This document shows positions 1 to 8,117 of a stretch of DNA of 64,000 nucleotides, one piece after another. The notes under the pieces were generated by a model. That model had not been told where the DNA came from, did no database searches, and saw nothing but the letters and a program-made list of their open reading frames with translations. The stretch's first letter is position 1, and each line of letters starts with the position of its first letter. This DNA comes from an uncultured bacterium (GTDB taxonomy: Bacteria > Bacteroidota > Bacteroidia > Bacteroidales > Marinifilaceae): assembly GCA_905216195.1 (NCBI GenBank), contig CAJMSX010000010.1, positions 1-64,000 of the forward strand, in the 5' to 3' direction. Made by a program: the position numbers and the translations under genes.

Positions 1-542
<542 letters not shown>

Positions 543-705
543 ATAATTAAATTAAGAGGGATTATATCCCCTGTTCTTTCCTGCTCCGTTAATTCCCTTG
601 ATTTGATTTAAGGACTCGCACTTGCTTATTTGTCACTTCAATATGTAAAGAACTACGTCTGTCATTTCAAAAAATTCCCCCCGTAAAACCAGGGGAAAGT
701 GACGG

Positions 706-737
706 CAAAGATACTACCAATTCTACTACACTCCAAA
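706..737 (-). promoter_or_regulatory. rRNA operon promoter, proximal (P2)
   Basis: On the minus strand this is TTTG, 20 bases, then TATCTTTG (734-737 and 706-713 on the plus strand), an exact match to the Bacteroidetes promoter consensus. It lies about 165 bases before the 16S 5' end and should give the rRNA leader. Confidence 0.7.
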
Positions 738-829
738 TCTTTCCGAAACTTTTTTTCAATCTTTTTGATGAACTTGCTTACAGATGATCCACCTCCTCAT
801 GCCAACACTGTTCCTCCTGAAAGCGGGTG

Positions 830-862
830 CAAAGATAAAGCAAAATACAACCATATTCCAAA
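830..862 (-). promoter_or_regulatory. rRNA operon promoter, distal (P1)
   Basis: On the minus strand this is TTTG, 21 bases, then TATCTTTG (859-862 and 830-837). It is a second consensus promoter 124 bases upstream of the proximal one, so the rRNA operon appears to have tandem promoters. Apart from these two promoters and the leader, the 543-986 gap shows no gene. Confidence 0.65.
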
Positions 863-986
863 TTTTTATACCCTTTTTTTCACATTTTCCTCATAAAAAT
901 CATAAACATCTATAAAACAATGTTTTGTAAAGTAAAAAATTTAAAACTACCCTCTCTGTTTTTTTGCCCTTGACGCGCGACCGCAG

Positions 987-1853
987 TTATTTCACGCCTT
1001 TTACCTCGTCGAAACCCTGGCCGAAAACGCCCATAACGGTATTCATGGTCATAAATACATGAGGATCCACCCGTTTGGCAATCCGCAATACATCGATCGC
1101 TTCATTCTTGCGTACGACGATGATCAGCATTTTCTTCGCCTGTCCGGTATACCATCCTTTACAATCCACCACGGTCACCCCTCTTACAAAATTCTCGGTG
1201 ATTTTCGTTGCGACTTCTTCGTATTTTTCCGTAAAGATGAACAATTGTGCCGATTGTTTTTTACCGGTCAGTACAAAATCCACCGTAAAAGAAACAATCC
1301 CCATCATCACATATCCGTACATCAGCCCTTCGATATTGAAGTTAATAAACAGACTGCAAGCGATGATAATACAATCGCAATACATAATCATCTTTCCGGG
1401 GCTCACATTTTTATACTTTGTGACAATCATCGCCACAATATCCGTTCCCCCGGTACTTCCTCCCTGTGCCAACGCCAGAGCAATACCGGTCCCGGTCAAA
1501 ATACCGGAAATAACGGCACACATGAATTTATCACTGACTATCGACTCCGGAAATAACGGCTGGAGCACTCCCAACAGAAAACTCCCCAGAAAAATGGCAA
1601 AAATCGATTTAATGCCGAATTTAGGCCCGAGAACTTTTAAAGCGATCCCGATCAGGATGACGTTCACCAGAAAAAAACTTACCCCTACGGGAATCAAACC
1701 GTTCGTCAGATAATAAATAATCGTACCTACCCCCGTAGCTCCTCCTCCTACAATTTTATTGGGAATCTGAAAAGCCGTGGCCGATATAGCATACAACAGC
1801 ATGCCGATGGCTATAATCAAATAAGATTTGAATTCTCTTACTATTTTATTCAT
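987..1853 (-). CDS. YitT family membrane protein
   Basis: This 288-residue protein has an N-terminal membrane part of about five to six hydrophobic helices (roughly residues 10-200, with Gly-rich stretches typical of the YitT_membrane/DUF161 family), followed by a soluble C-terminal DUF2179 domain (about 220-280) containing the recognisable GVTVVDCKGWYTG and MGVFGQGFDEV segments. Length and domain order match the family. The family sits in the cytoplasmic membrane; its transport substrate, if any, is not established, so I give no specific function. It is the first gene beyond the rRNA promoters and runs in the same direction as the rRNA, but the 130 or so bases before the P1 promoter make it a separate unit. 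It is followed at 38 bases by glnS upstream on the same strand, so the two may be cotranscribed. Confidence 0.85.
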   Translation of the reverse strand: MNKIVREFKSYLIIAIGMLLYAISATAFQIPNKIVGGGATGVGTIIYYLTNGLIPVGVSFFLVNVILIGIALKVLGPKFGIKSIFAIFLGSFLLGVLQPLFPESIVSDKFMCAVISGILTGTGIALALAQGGSTGGTDIVAMIVTKYKNVSPGKMIMYCDCIIIACSLFINFNIEGLMYGYVMMGIVSFTVDFVLTGKKQSAQLFIFTEKYEEVATKITENFVRGVTVVDCKGWYTGQAKKMLIIVVRKNEAIDVLRIAKRVDPHVFMTMNTVMGVFGQGFDEVKGVK

Positions 1854-1891
1854 TTCTTTGCCTCTTTACCAAACAACTCTATTCGGTTTAC

Positions 1892-3598
1892 TCAACGTTG
1901 TTTTGACCAGGTATCTTTTAAAGCAACAGTCCGGTTGAACACCAGCTTTCCGGCACGGGAATCTTTGTCCACGCAGAAATAGCCTAAGCGCTGGAACTGA
2001 AAGCGGTCACCGGGTTTTGCCTCTTTCAAGGAAGGTTCCAACTTACAAGCCTGTAAAACTTTCAAAGAATTTTCATTGATAAATTCCTTGAAATCTATTT
2101 CCTTATGGCCTGCGGGATCCTCATCCTTAAATAAGCGGTCGTATAATCTCACCTCGGCTTCAATAGCGTGCGGAGCCGACACCCAATGTAAGGTACCTTT
2201 TACTTTCCGGTTACTGGCTTCCGACCCGCTTCCGCTTCGGGAATCGGGATCGTAAGTACAATGGATACAGGTAATTTCCCCGTTTTCATCCTTCTCCGCC
2301 CATTCTCCTTTAATGATATAAGCACCTTTCAAACGCACTTCCCCTCCTAGAGTGAGGCGGAAAAATTTTTTCGGAGCCATTTCCATAAAATCGTCTCGTT
2401 CGATATACAATTCCCTGGAAAAAGGCACTTCCCGCATCCCTGCTTTTTCATCTTCCGGATTATTTTCTATTTCTACGCATTCCGTCCGGTTTTCCGGATA
2501 ATTATCGATCACTATTTTTACCGGATCCAGTACCGCCATGACCCGGGGAGCTGTTTTATTCAAATGTTCCCGTATACAGTATTCGAGCAGGGCGATATCC
2601 ACCACAATTTCCCGACGGGCCACTCCTACCTTTTCCGCAAACATCCGAATGGATTCGGGTGTATATCCCCGGCGCCTGAGGCCACAGATCGTCGGCATAC
2701 GGGGGTCGTCCCATCCATCCACATATTTTTTTTGTACCAGTTCCAGCAATTTACGTTTACTCATCACTGTATAATTCAGATTCCTACGGGCAAACTCAAT
2801 CTGCCGGGGGCGGTATTCCGTATGGGTCAACTGGTCCAGGAACCAATTATATAAGGGACGGTGAATTTCAAATTCCAACGTACAGATGGAGTGAGTAATC
2901 CCTTCCAGGTAATCACTTTGTCCGTGCGTAAAATCGTACATCGGGTAAATACACCATTGATCGCCGGTACGGTGATGGTGGCTATAGATAATCCGATACA
3001 TAATGGGATCGCGCATCAGCATATTGGGGGAACTCATGTCGATCTTAGCTCTCAACACCCGGGAACCTTCGGAAAATTCTCCGTTTTTCATACGCCTGAA
3101 CAAATCCAGGTTCTCTTGTACGCTCCGGTTGCGAAAAGGGCTGTCCACTCCCGGTTCATTGATCGTTTTACGTCCAGCACTGATTTCCTCGGCACTCTGA
3201 TCGTCCACATAGGCTTTCCCTTCCAAAATCATCTGTTCCGCCCAATCGTACAATTGTTGAAAATAATCCGAAGCATAACGGACTTCCCCATCCCATTGAA
3301 ACCCCAACCACTTGATATCCTCCTGAATGGAATCGGTATATTCTACGTCTTCCTTTACCGGATTAGTATCATCAAAACGTAAATTACATTTACCGTTGTA
3401 TTGAGCAGCCAATCCGAAATTCAGACAAATCGAGGTGGCGTGGCCGATGTGAAGATAGCCATTAGGTTCGGGCGGGAAGCGGGTATGAACCCGTCCTTCA
3501 TTTTTCCCTTCTGCCAACTCTTCCTCAATGATTTGTTCTATAAAGTTCAACGACTTGACTTCATCTTCCGGTTCTGAGGTGTGATGATTTGTATCCAT
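1892..3598 (-). CDS. glnS: glutaminyl-tRNA synthetase
   Basis: Class I aminoacyl-tRNA synthetase of 568 residues that charges tRNA-Gln with glutamine in the cytosol. The HIGH signature is at about residues 43-56 (PPEPNGYLHIGHATS) and the KMSKS loop appears as VMSKRK near residue 278. The DTNP segment at about 77-80 and the C-terminal beta-barrel anticodon-binding half (about 350-560) are as in bacterial GlnRS, and the length is the usual one. Having a direct GlnRS suggests this organism does not depend on the Glu-tRNA(Gln) transamidation route for glutamine. It is transcribed divergently from the barrel gene at 3676 from a promoter at 3625-3632. yitT lies 38 bases downstream. Confidence 0.96.
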   Translation of the reverse strand: MDTNHHTSEPEDEVKSLNFIEQIIEEELAEGKNEGRVHTRFPPEPNGYLHIGHATSICLNFGLAAQYNGKCNLRFDDTNPVKEDVEYTDSIQEDIKWLGFQWDGEVRYASDYFQQLYDWAEQMILEGKAYVDDQSAEEISAGRKTINEPGVDSPFRNRSVQENLDLFRRMKNGEFSEGSRVLRAKIDMSSPNMLMRDPIMYRIIYSHHHRTGDQWCIYPMYDFTHGQSDYLEGITHSICTLEFEIHRPLYNWFLDQLTHTEYRPRQIEFARRNLNYTVMSKRKLLELVQKKYVDGWDDPRMPTICGLRRRGYTPESIRMFAEKVGVARREIVVDIALLEYCIREHLNKTAPRVMAVLDPVKIVIDNYPENRTECVEIENNPEDEKAGMREVPFSRELYIERDDFMEMAPKKFFRLTLGGEVRLKGAYIIKGEWAEKDENGEITCIHCTYDPDSRSGSGSEASNRKVKGTLHWVSAPHAIEAEVRLYDRLFKDEDPAGHKEIDFKEFINENSLKVLQACKLEPSLKEAKPGDRFQFQRLGYFCVDKDSRAGKLVFNRTVALKDTWSKQR

Positions 3599-3624
3599 AT
3601 ATTTTTTATTTATATTTTGAGCGA

Positions 3625-3632
3625 CAAAAGTA
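3625..3632 (-). promoter_or_regulatory. glnS promoter, -7 element
   Basis: Minus-strand TACTTTTG matches TAnnTTTG and lies 27 bases before the glnS ATG, giving a leader of roughly 20 bases. No clear TTTG is seen at the -33 position. Confidence 0.5.
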
Positions 3633-3662
3633 AGTAATTTATGAGAGTTTTAAAAGTTTACG

Positions 3663-3670
3663 TATATTTG
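3663..3670 (+). promoter_or_regulatory. promoter -7 element for the barrel gene at 3676
   Basis: TATATTTG is an exact TAnnTTTG match only five bases before the ATG at 3676. Transcription would start at or within a base or two of that ATG, so the mRNA would be leaderless or translation would begin at the second Met (3688). Confidence 0.5.
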
Positions 3671-3675
3671 CGGCG

Positions 3676-5619
3676 ATGAAAAAATTAATGTACATATTTA
3701 TTTTGTGCTGTTCCTGTTTCCCTTCTTTGGCGCAGACTCAGCTCATCGAGGGGGGAGACGACCGAACAATGAACCAGCAAAAGAAGGATTCCGTTCCGGC
3801 TTCCAATGTAGATCATCACCGCATGACCTGGAAGTGGGAACACGATGGAGTCTATAAAACCCTCATACCGCTGGATTCTACCTTTGACAAAATTCATAAT
3901 TACAATTATATTTTCCAAAAAAGTATCGCCAATACGTATCTGGCTAATTTTCCCTCTCCTTACCTATCCGATATCTACATAAACCGGGCGGCAGATCAGG
4001 ATTTTTACCCGCTCACCAATATCCGGGCTTACCTGTTCCGGCCGGTAGACGCTCTGGAATTCAACACGACGACCCCCTTCACCCAATTAAATTTTTTCAC
4101 GGGGGGAGGAAAAGGGAAAAACGAAAGTTTTTTGGACATATGGCATACCCAAAACATCACTCCTTTCTGGAACGCCGGATTCCGCTACAATCTGATTTCA
4201 AGCGATGGAAGGTATATGAACCAGAAAGCCAAAGCCTATAATTTTTCTTTTTTCTCGTCCTATGAACGAGACCGGATCGCCATTTCCCTCTTCCTCAACC
4301 AGAACAACGGTAAATTCAATGAGAACGGGGGAATTACCGATAAGGATTTCTTAAAACAGGACTCCATCAAAGCAGAAGATATTCCGGTCAACCTATCCAA
4401 TACGAGCAACGGATACCGGAATTTTAATTTCTACACCCTCATGCAATACAATATCGGCAAAGAAAAGGAAGTGATTCAGGCAAAAGATACGTTTTATACC
4501 TATCCGGCCAAAGCTCTTTTTTCGGTAACCATAGAAGACAATATACACCGGTTTAAAGAAGCGACCCCCAACCTGCAGTTTTTTCCCAATACCTACATCG
4601 ATAGTACCTTTACCCGGGATATACAAAGCAACCGCATTTATAATCTGTCCACAAAGTTTGTCGTGAACGAACATCCCAAACTTAAATATTTACCGGGAAT
4701 TTACGCCGGTCTGGATTTCAAACACCTGACTTATACAGAAAGAAATTCCCTGGATACGGTTCATTACGAAGGGGACTATAAATACAACGGGACCTGGTTG
4801 ACGGGAGGTATTTTCAATGTCGACACCAATGCCTCTTTTAATTTCGACCTCGCCGGGAAACTGTGCCTCATAGGCGATTATATCGGAAATTTCAACTTGC
4901 AGGGATTTATCAAACAACATCTGAATAAATCCCGGAACGCTTATGTGAAAATCGATGTGCTGACCGAATCCAAAGCGGTCAATCATTTTTACTCCCATTA
5001 CTTCGGCAATCACGATATTTGGGAAAACGATTTTAAGAATATCAAAAAAATCAGTTTGGAAGGTCGCTATATCAACACCCGTTTACGCACAGAATTAGGG
5101 GTAGGATGGGCCAATACCATCGATTATGTCTATTTCGATACAGTAGCTATGCCTCAGCAAACGTCCAAAAATCTGATGGTGTTGTCTGCCTGGGGAAAAC
5201 AAGTTTTTCGGGCGGGAAAATTTTATTTCGACCAAACGGTGTATTTTCAAAAGAATACCCAGGAAGATATTCTCTCTCTGCCTACGCTTGCCGTATATTC
5301 TCACAATTATTACAAAAATGCGTTTTTCAATAAAGTATTGAAATTCATCATCGGTGTCGATTTGTTCTACAATACTAAATTTTATGCCGACAAATATCAG
5401 CCGTCGACTATGCAGTTTTACAACCAGCGGGATGAAAAAACCGGAGGATATCCCAAGTTGGACGTATTTTTGAATATCCGCATCAAACGAGCCAACTTTT
5501 TTCTCAAATACGAACATCTGAATTATTATTTCTCCAATCACGATTACTTCAGTGCACTGAGTTATCCCATTAATCCAGCCATGTTCAAATACGGTATCCG
5601 GTGGAATTTCTTTGATTAA
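3676..5619 (+). CDS. putative outer-membrane porin (Porin_10-like beta-barrel)
   Basis: This 647-residue protein starts with a Sec signal peptide (about residues 1-19, ending SLAQ) and then consists of alternating aromatic/polar strands typical of a large outer-membrane beta-barrel, ending in a strand close to the C-terminus (RWNFFD). The overall look, including the XTxFTQLNFFTGGGKGKNE-like early segment, matches the Bacteroidetes family annotated as putative porin (Porin_10). Its substrate is not visible. The gene is divergent from glnS and is followed after 72 bases by the MltF-like lipoprotein gene, so both may form an envelope unit. The start is uncertain: the -7 promoter box lies only five bases upstream of the chosen ATG, and Met5 at 3688 is the alternative. 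Confidence 0.75.
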   Translation: MKKLMYIFILCCSCFPSLAQTQLIEGGDDRTMNQQKKDSVPASNVDHHRMTWKWEHDGVYKTLIPLDSTFDKIHNYNYIFQKSIANTYLANFPSPYLSDIYINRAADQDFYPLTNIRAYLFRPVDALEFNTTTPFTQLNFFTGGGKGKNESFLDIWHTQNITPFWNAGFRYNLISSDGRYMNQKAKAYNFSFFSSYERDRIAISLFLNQNNGKFNENGGITDKDFLKQDSIKAEDIPVNLSNTSNGYRNFNFYTLMQYNIGKEKEVIQAKDTFYTYPAKALFSVTIEDNIHRFKEATPNLQFFPNTYIDSTFTRDIQSNRIYNLSTKFVVNEHPKLKYLPGIYAGLDFKHLTYTERNSLDTVHYEGDYKYNGTWLTGGIFNVDTNASFNFDLAGKLCLIGDYIGNFNLQGFIKQHLNKSRNAYVKIDVLTESKAVNHFYSHYFGNHDIWENDFKNIKKISLEGRYINTRLRTELGVGWANTIDYVYFDTVAMPQQTSKNLMVLSAWGKQVFRAGKFYFDQTVYFQKNTQEDILSLPTLAVYSHNYYKNAFFNKVLKFIIGVDLFYNTKFYADKYQPSTMQFYNQRDEKTGGYPKLDVFLNIRIKRANFFLKYEHLNYYFSNHDYFSALSYPINPAMFKYGIRWNFFD

Positions 5620-5691
5620 AACGATCAGAAGAGGGAAAGCGGAACGGTCTTCTCTTTTGTTTTTCATGGTAATTCTTAGTATATTTACCCG

Positions 5692-7077
5692 ATGCATTTA
5701 AGAAAAATAGAAATATACCTCCTGATCTTTCTTTTTTCTGCCTGCCGGAATCCGGCGGAGAAAAAGGTTCCCCTGATCCTGCCCGAACCGCTCCCGATCG
5801 AAAAAATCCTTTCCAAAGGAGTACTGGATATTTCCACTTTTTATTCCACCACCGATTATTACGTTTACAAAGGGATCACCCGCGGATTTCATTACGAACT
5901 GGCAAAAGATTTCGCGGATTTCCTGGGAGTGAAACTCCGGATAAAAGAAGTAAACAACGATCTGGACACCGCCATCTCCCGCTTGAAAAACGGAGTTTAC
6001 GACCTGATTGCCGTCAGCATGACGGTCACTCCCGAAAGAGAAAAGAAAATCAATTTTGCCCATCCTTTGTTTGAAACCGGGGAAGTGCTGGTGCAACAAA
6101 AACAAAAAAAAACGGTAAAAGAGATGGCGGACTTAGACGGAAAAACCGTTTTCGTTAAGAAAGATTCTCCTTATCGTAAAATCCTTCAACAAATCGAAGA
6201 CTCCCTGCACATCCGGATTAAAATAGCAGAAGTGTCGCAATATAGTCCGGAAGATATGCTTCATTTAGTGGAAACCGGAGAAATCGATTATACCGTAATG
6301 GACGAAAACATTGCTCAAGCCCTGGCTTTTTCCATGAAAAATCTGGACTATTCCGTAAAACTCACCAAGGGAATCAGCGTCTCCTGGGCTACCGATCCCC
6401 AAGCTACGATGCTCATTGCTGAAATCAACAACTGGCAAAAAAAAATACGTAAAAACGGAAAATTAAATATGCTGTACCGGCGTTATTTCAAAAATTCCGT
6501 CTCTTTGCCTCATCCCAAATCGAAATACGCCTTACTGAAAAAAGGAGACATTTCTCCTTTTGACGCATTGCTGAAAAAAGAAAGTCAGGTTTTGAACTGG
6601 GATTGGCGCCTCCTTGCCGCCTTGGTTTACAATGAATCCAAATTCGATCCGGAAGCAGAATCCCACGTAGGGGCTTACGGTCTGATGCAAGTCATTCCGG
6701 AAACGGCCAATATGTTTAACGTATTCGATTATTTCACGCCGGATAGCAATATTTATACAGGTGTACGCTATCTGAAATACCTGGATGATATATTCAGCAA
6801 ATATCCTCTTTCCCCCGAGGAAAAAACAAAATTTACGCTGGCATCTTATAATGCGGGAGCGGGACATGTAATGGATGCGATGAGACTGGCCCGCAAATAC
6901 CACAAAGACCCTTACCAGTGGAAAGACAATGTCGATTTTTTCATCCAAAATAAATCAAATCCGCTGTATTACCGGGATTCACTTTCCCGAAACGGTTATT
7001 GTAACGGGAAACAGACTTACGAATATGTGGAACGTATCCTGGAAACCTACAATAATTATAAGCACATCCAACCTTAA
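5692..7077 (+). CDS. MltF-type membrane-bound lytic murein transglycosylase (lipoprotein)
   Basis: Lipoprotein of 461 residues: the N-terminus ends in a lipobox (LFSAC, Cys18). An SBP_bac_3 periplasmic-binding-like domain spans about 38-265 and a goose-type SLT lytic transglycosylase domain about 290-420. The catalytic glutamate is E315 in NESKFDPEA, followed by the family motifs GAYGLMQVIPETA and ASYNAGAGH. This domain order is that of MltF, which cleaves the MurNAc-GlcNAc bond with formation of 1,6-anhydro-MurNAc from the periplasmic face of the outer membrane. In E. coli the SBP domain modulates the SLT domain. The product fits with Mpl and the GH3 enzyme elsewhere in the window, which act in muropeptide recycling. 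Confidence 0.9.
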   Translation: MHLRKIEIYLLIFLFSACRNPAEKKVPLILPEPLPIEKILSKGVLDISTFYSTTDYYVYKGITRGFHYELAKDFADFLGVKLRIKEVNNDLDTAISRLKNGVYDLIAVSMTVTPEREKKINFAHPLFETGEVLVQQKQKKTVKEMADLDGKTVFVKKDSPYRKILQQIEDSLHIRIKIAEVSQYSPEDMLHLVETGEIDYTVMDENIAQALAFSMKNLDYSVKLTKGISVSWATDPQATMLIAEINNWQKKIRKNGKLNMLYRRYFKNSVSLPHPKSKYALLKKGDISPFDALLKKESQVLNWDWRLLAALVYNESKFDPEAESHVGAYGLMQVIPETANMFNVFDYFTPDSNIYTGVRYLKYLDDIFSKYPLSPEEKTKFTLASYNAGAGHVMDAMRLARKYHKDPYQWKDNVDFFIQNKSNPLYYRDSLSRNGYCNGKQTYEYVERILETYNNYKHIQP

Positions 7078-7177
7078 TTCCCTTTCTTAAAAATGTTCTT
7101 TACGAATATTGAATTGTATTATTTTTTTTAATACCTTCGCAACATCATCCGGAGGACGATTATAAACACACAAGCTT

Positions 7178-7930
7178 ATGCCTTACAGAAGATTACCCAA
7201 TACCGATGCCGCAAGAATCAGGGCATTAAAAGCAGCTTTGAAAAAAGGGGAGAACTTGAACGACATCAATACCATCGCCTATCCTTTTCCTTTAAAACAG
7301 AAAATCGATATTTTTTTACCTAAATTCGAGATTGCTATCACTAATTCGCGGGCAGCCCGGGAAAAACAAATTGAAAACAGTCAAAAGTTTACAGAACTTA
7401 CCCGGAAGGCGCGCCTCTATGTATCTCACTTCATACAAGTGCTCAATTTCACTATCATACGGGGAGAATTAAAGCCGAAAGCCCGTTTGTATTACGGCTT
7501 GAAGGAAAACGATTCAAAAGTACCCTCTTTACTCACCGAGCAGGAACTTCTGGTATGGGGAGAAAAAATCATCTCGGGTGAACAGGAAAGGATCAACAAC
7601 CGGGGAGGAAATCCCATTTACAGCCCGGCTATCGCTTTAGTAAGGGTGAATTATGAAAATTTCAAACAAGGATACGATTTTCAAAAACGCCTCCAAGCCA
7701 ATTCTTCCCGATTCAGCGCCGAAGTCGCCCAATACAGGGATGAAGCGGACGCATTGATTCTCAACATCTGGAATGAAGTAGAAATGTATTACTCCTCCTT
7801 AGCCGATGAAGAAGAAAGGAGAAAACAATGTGAAGAATACGGCTTGGTCTATGTGTTCCGGCGGGGAGAGAAAGAAAAACTGAAACGTAAAAAAGAGGCC
7901 GACGAAATTACGTTAAAGCTTCCCTTTTAA
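7178..7930 (+). CDS. conserved-looking protein of unknown function, 250 aa
   Basis: I do not recognise this 250-residue protein. It has no signal peptide and no membrane segment. It is rich in Arg, Lys and Glu and appears mostly helical, with a long basic N-terminal helix, a central part around residues 85-125 and a charged C-terminal helix rich in Glu and Lys (about 205-245), so it is probably cytosolic. A TACCTTCG box at 7132-7139 resembles the -7 promoter element with one mismatch, about 40 bases upstream. Codon use is like the neighbours and the frame is intact. Its stop codon overlaps the end of the convergent 55-residue Feo-associated gene by four bases. Confidence 0.7.
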   Translation: MPYRRLPNTDAARIRALKAALKKGENLNDINTIAYPFPLKQKIDIFLPKFEIAITNSRAAREKQIENSQKFTELTRKARLYVSHFIQVLNFTIIRGELKPKARLYYGLKENDSKVPSLLTEQELLVWGEKIISGEQERINNRGGNPIYSPAIALVRVNYENFKQGYDFQKRLQANSSRFSAEVAQYRDEADALILNIWNEVEMYYSSLADEEERRKQCEEYGLVYVFRRGEKEKLKRKKEADEITLKLPF

Positions 7931-8094
7931 AAAAGCTTCTCCCTCCTGCATTCTTCGCCCTTGCACTTTTTCTTGAGCGGACAATCTCCGCAATGGTCAC
8001 AACAAGCCCCTTTTTTACTATTTCGTTTACTCAGATAACGGATCAACCGAAAAACGGCTATAGCTATAATGATATATACGAGAATCTCCTGCAT
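7927..8094 (-). CDS. FeoB-associated Cys-rich membrane protein, 55 aa
   Basis: Small minus-strand gene read from ATG at 8094 to TAA at 7927-7929. The product begins MQEILVYIIIAIAVFRLIRY, a single membrane helix, followed by a basic stretch and a cluster of six cysteines (C31, C32, C35, C38, C44, C49) as GACCDHCGDCPLKKKC. This layout (one helix, then a short cytoplasmic Cys-rich tail) is that of the FeoB-associated Cys-rich membrane proteins. The gene lies 23 bases downstream of feoB on the same strand, so it is almost certainly cotranscribed. The cysteines could bind iron or sense redox state; the role is not established. It shares four bases with the end of the convergent gene at 7178. Confidence 0.88.
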   Translation of the reverse strand: MQEILVYIIIAIAVFRLIRYLSKRNSKKGACCDHCGDCPLKKKCKGEECRREKLF

Positions 8095-8117
8095 TCGCTG
8101 AATTTAAATTTTTCTGC

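Noticed and set aside
699..896. A 65-codon plus-strand frame in the rRNA upstream region.
   Set aside because: It runs antisense over the two rrn promoters and has no protein-like features.
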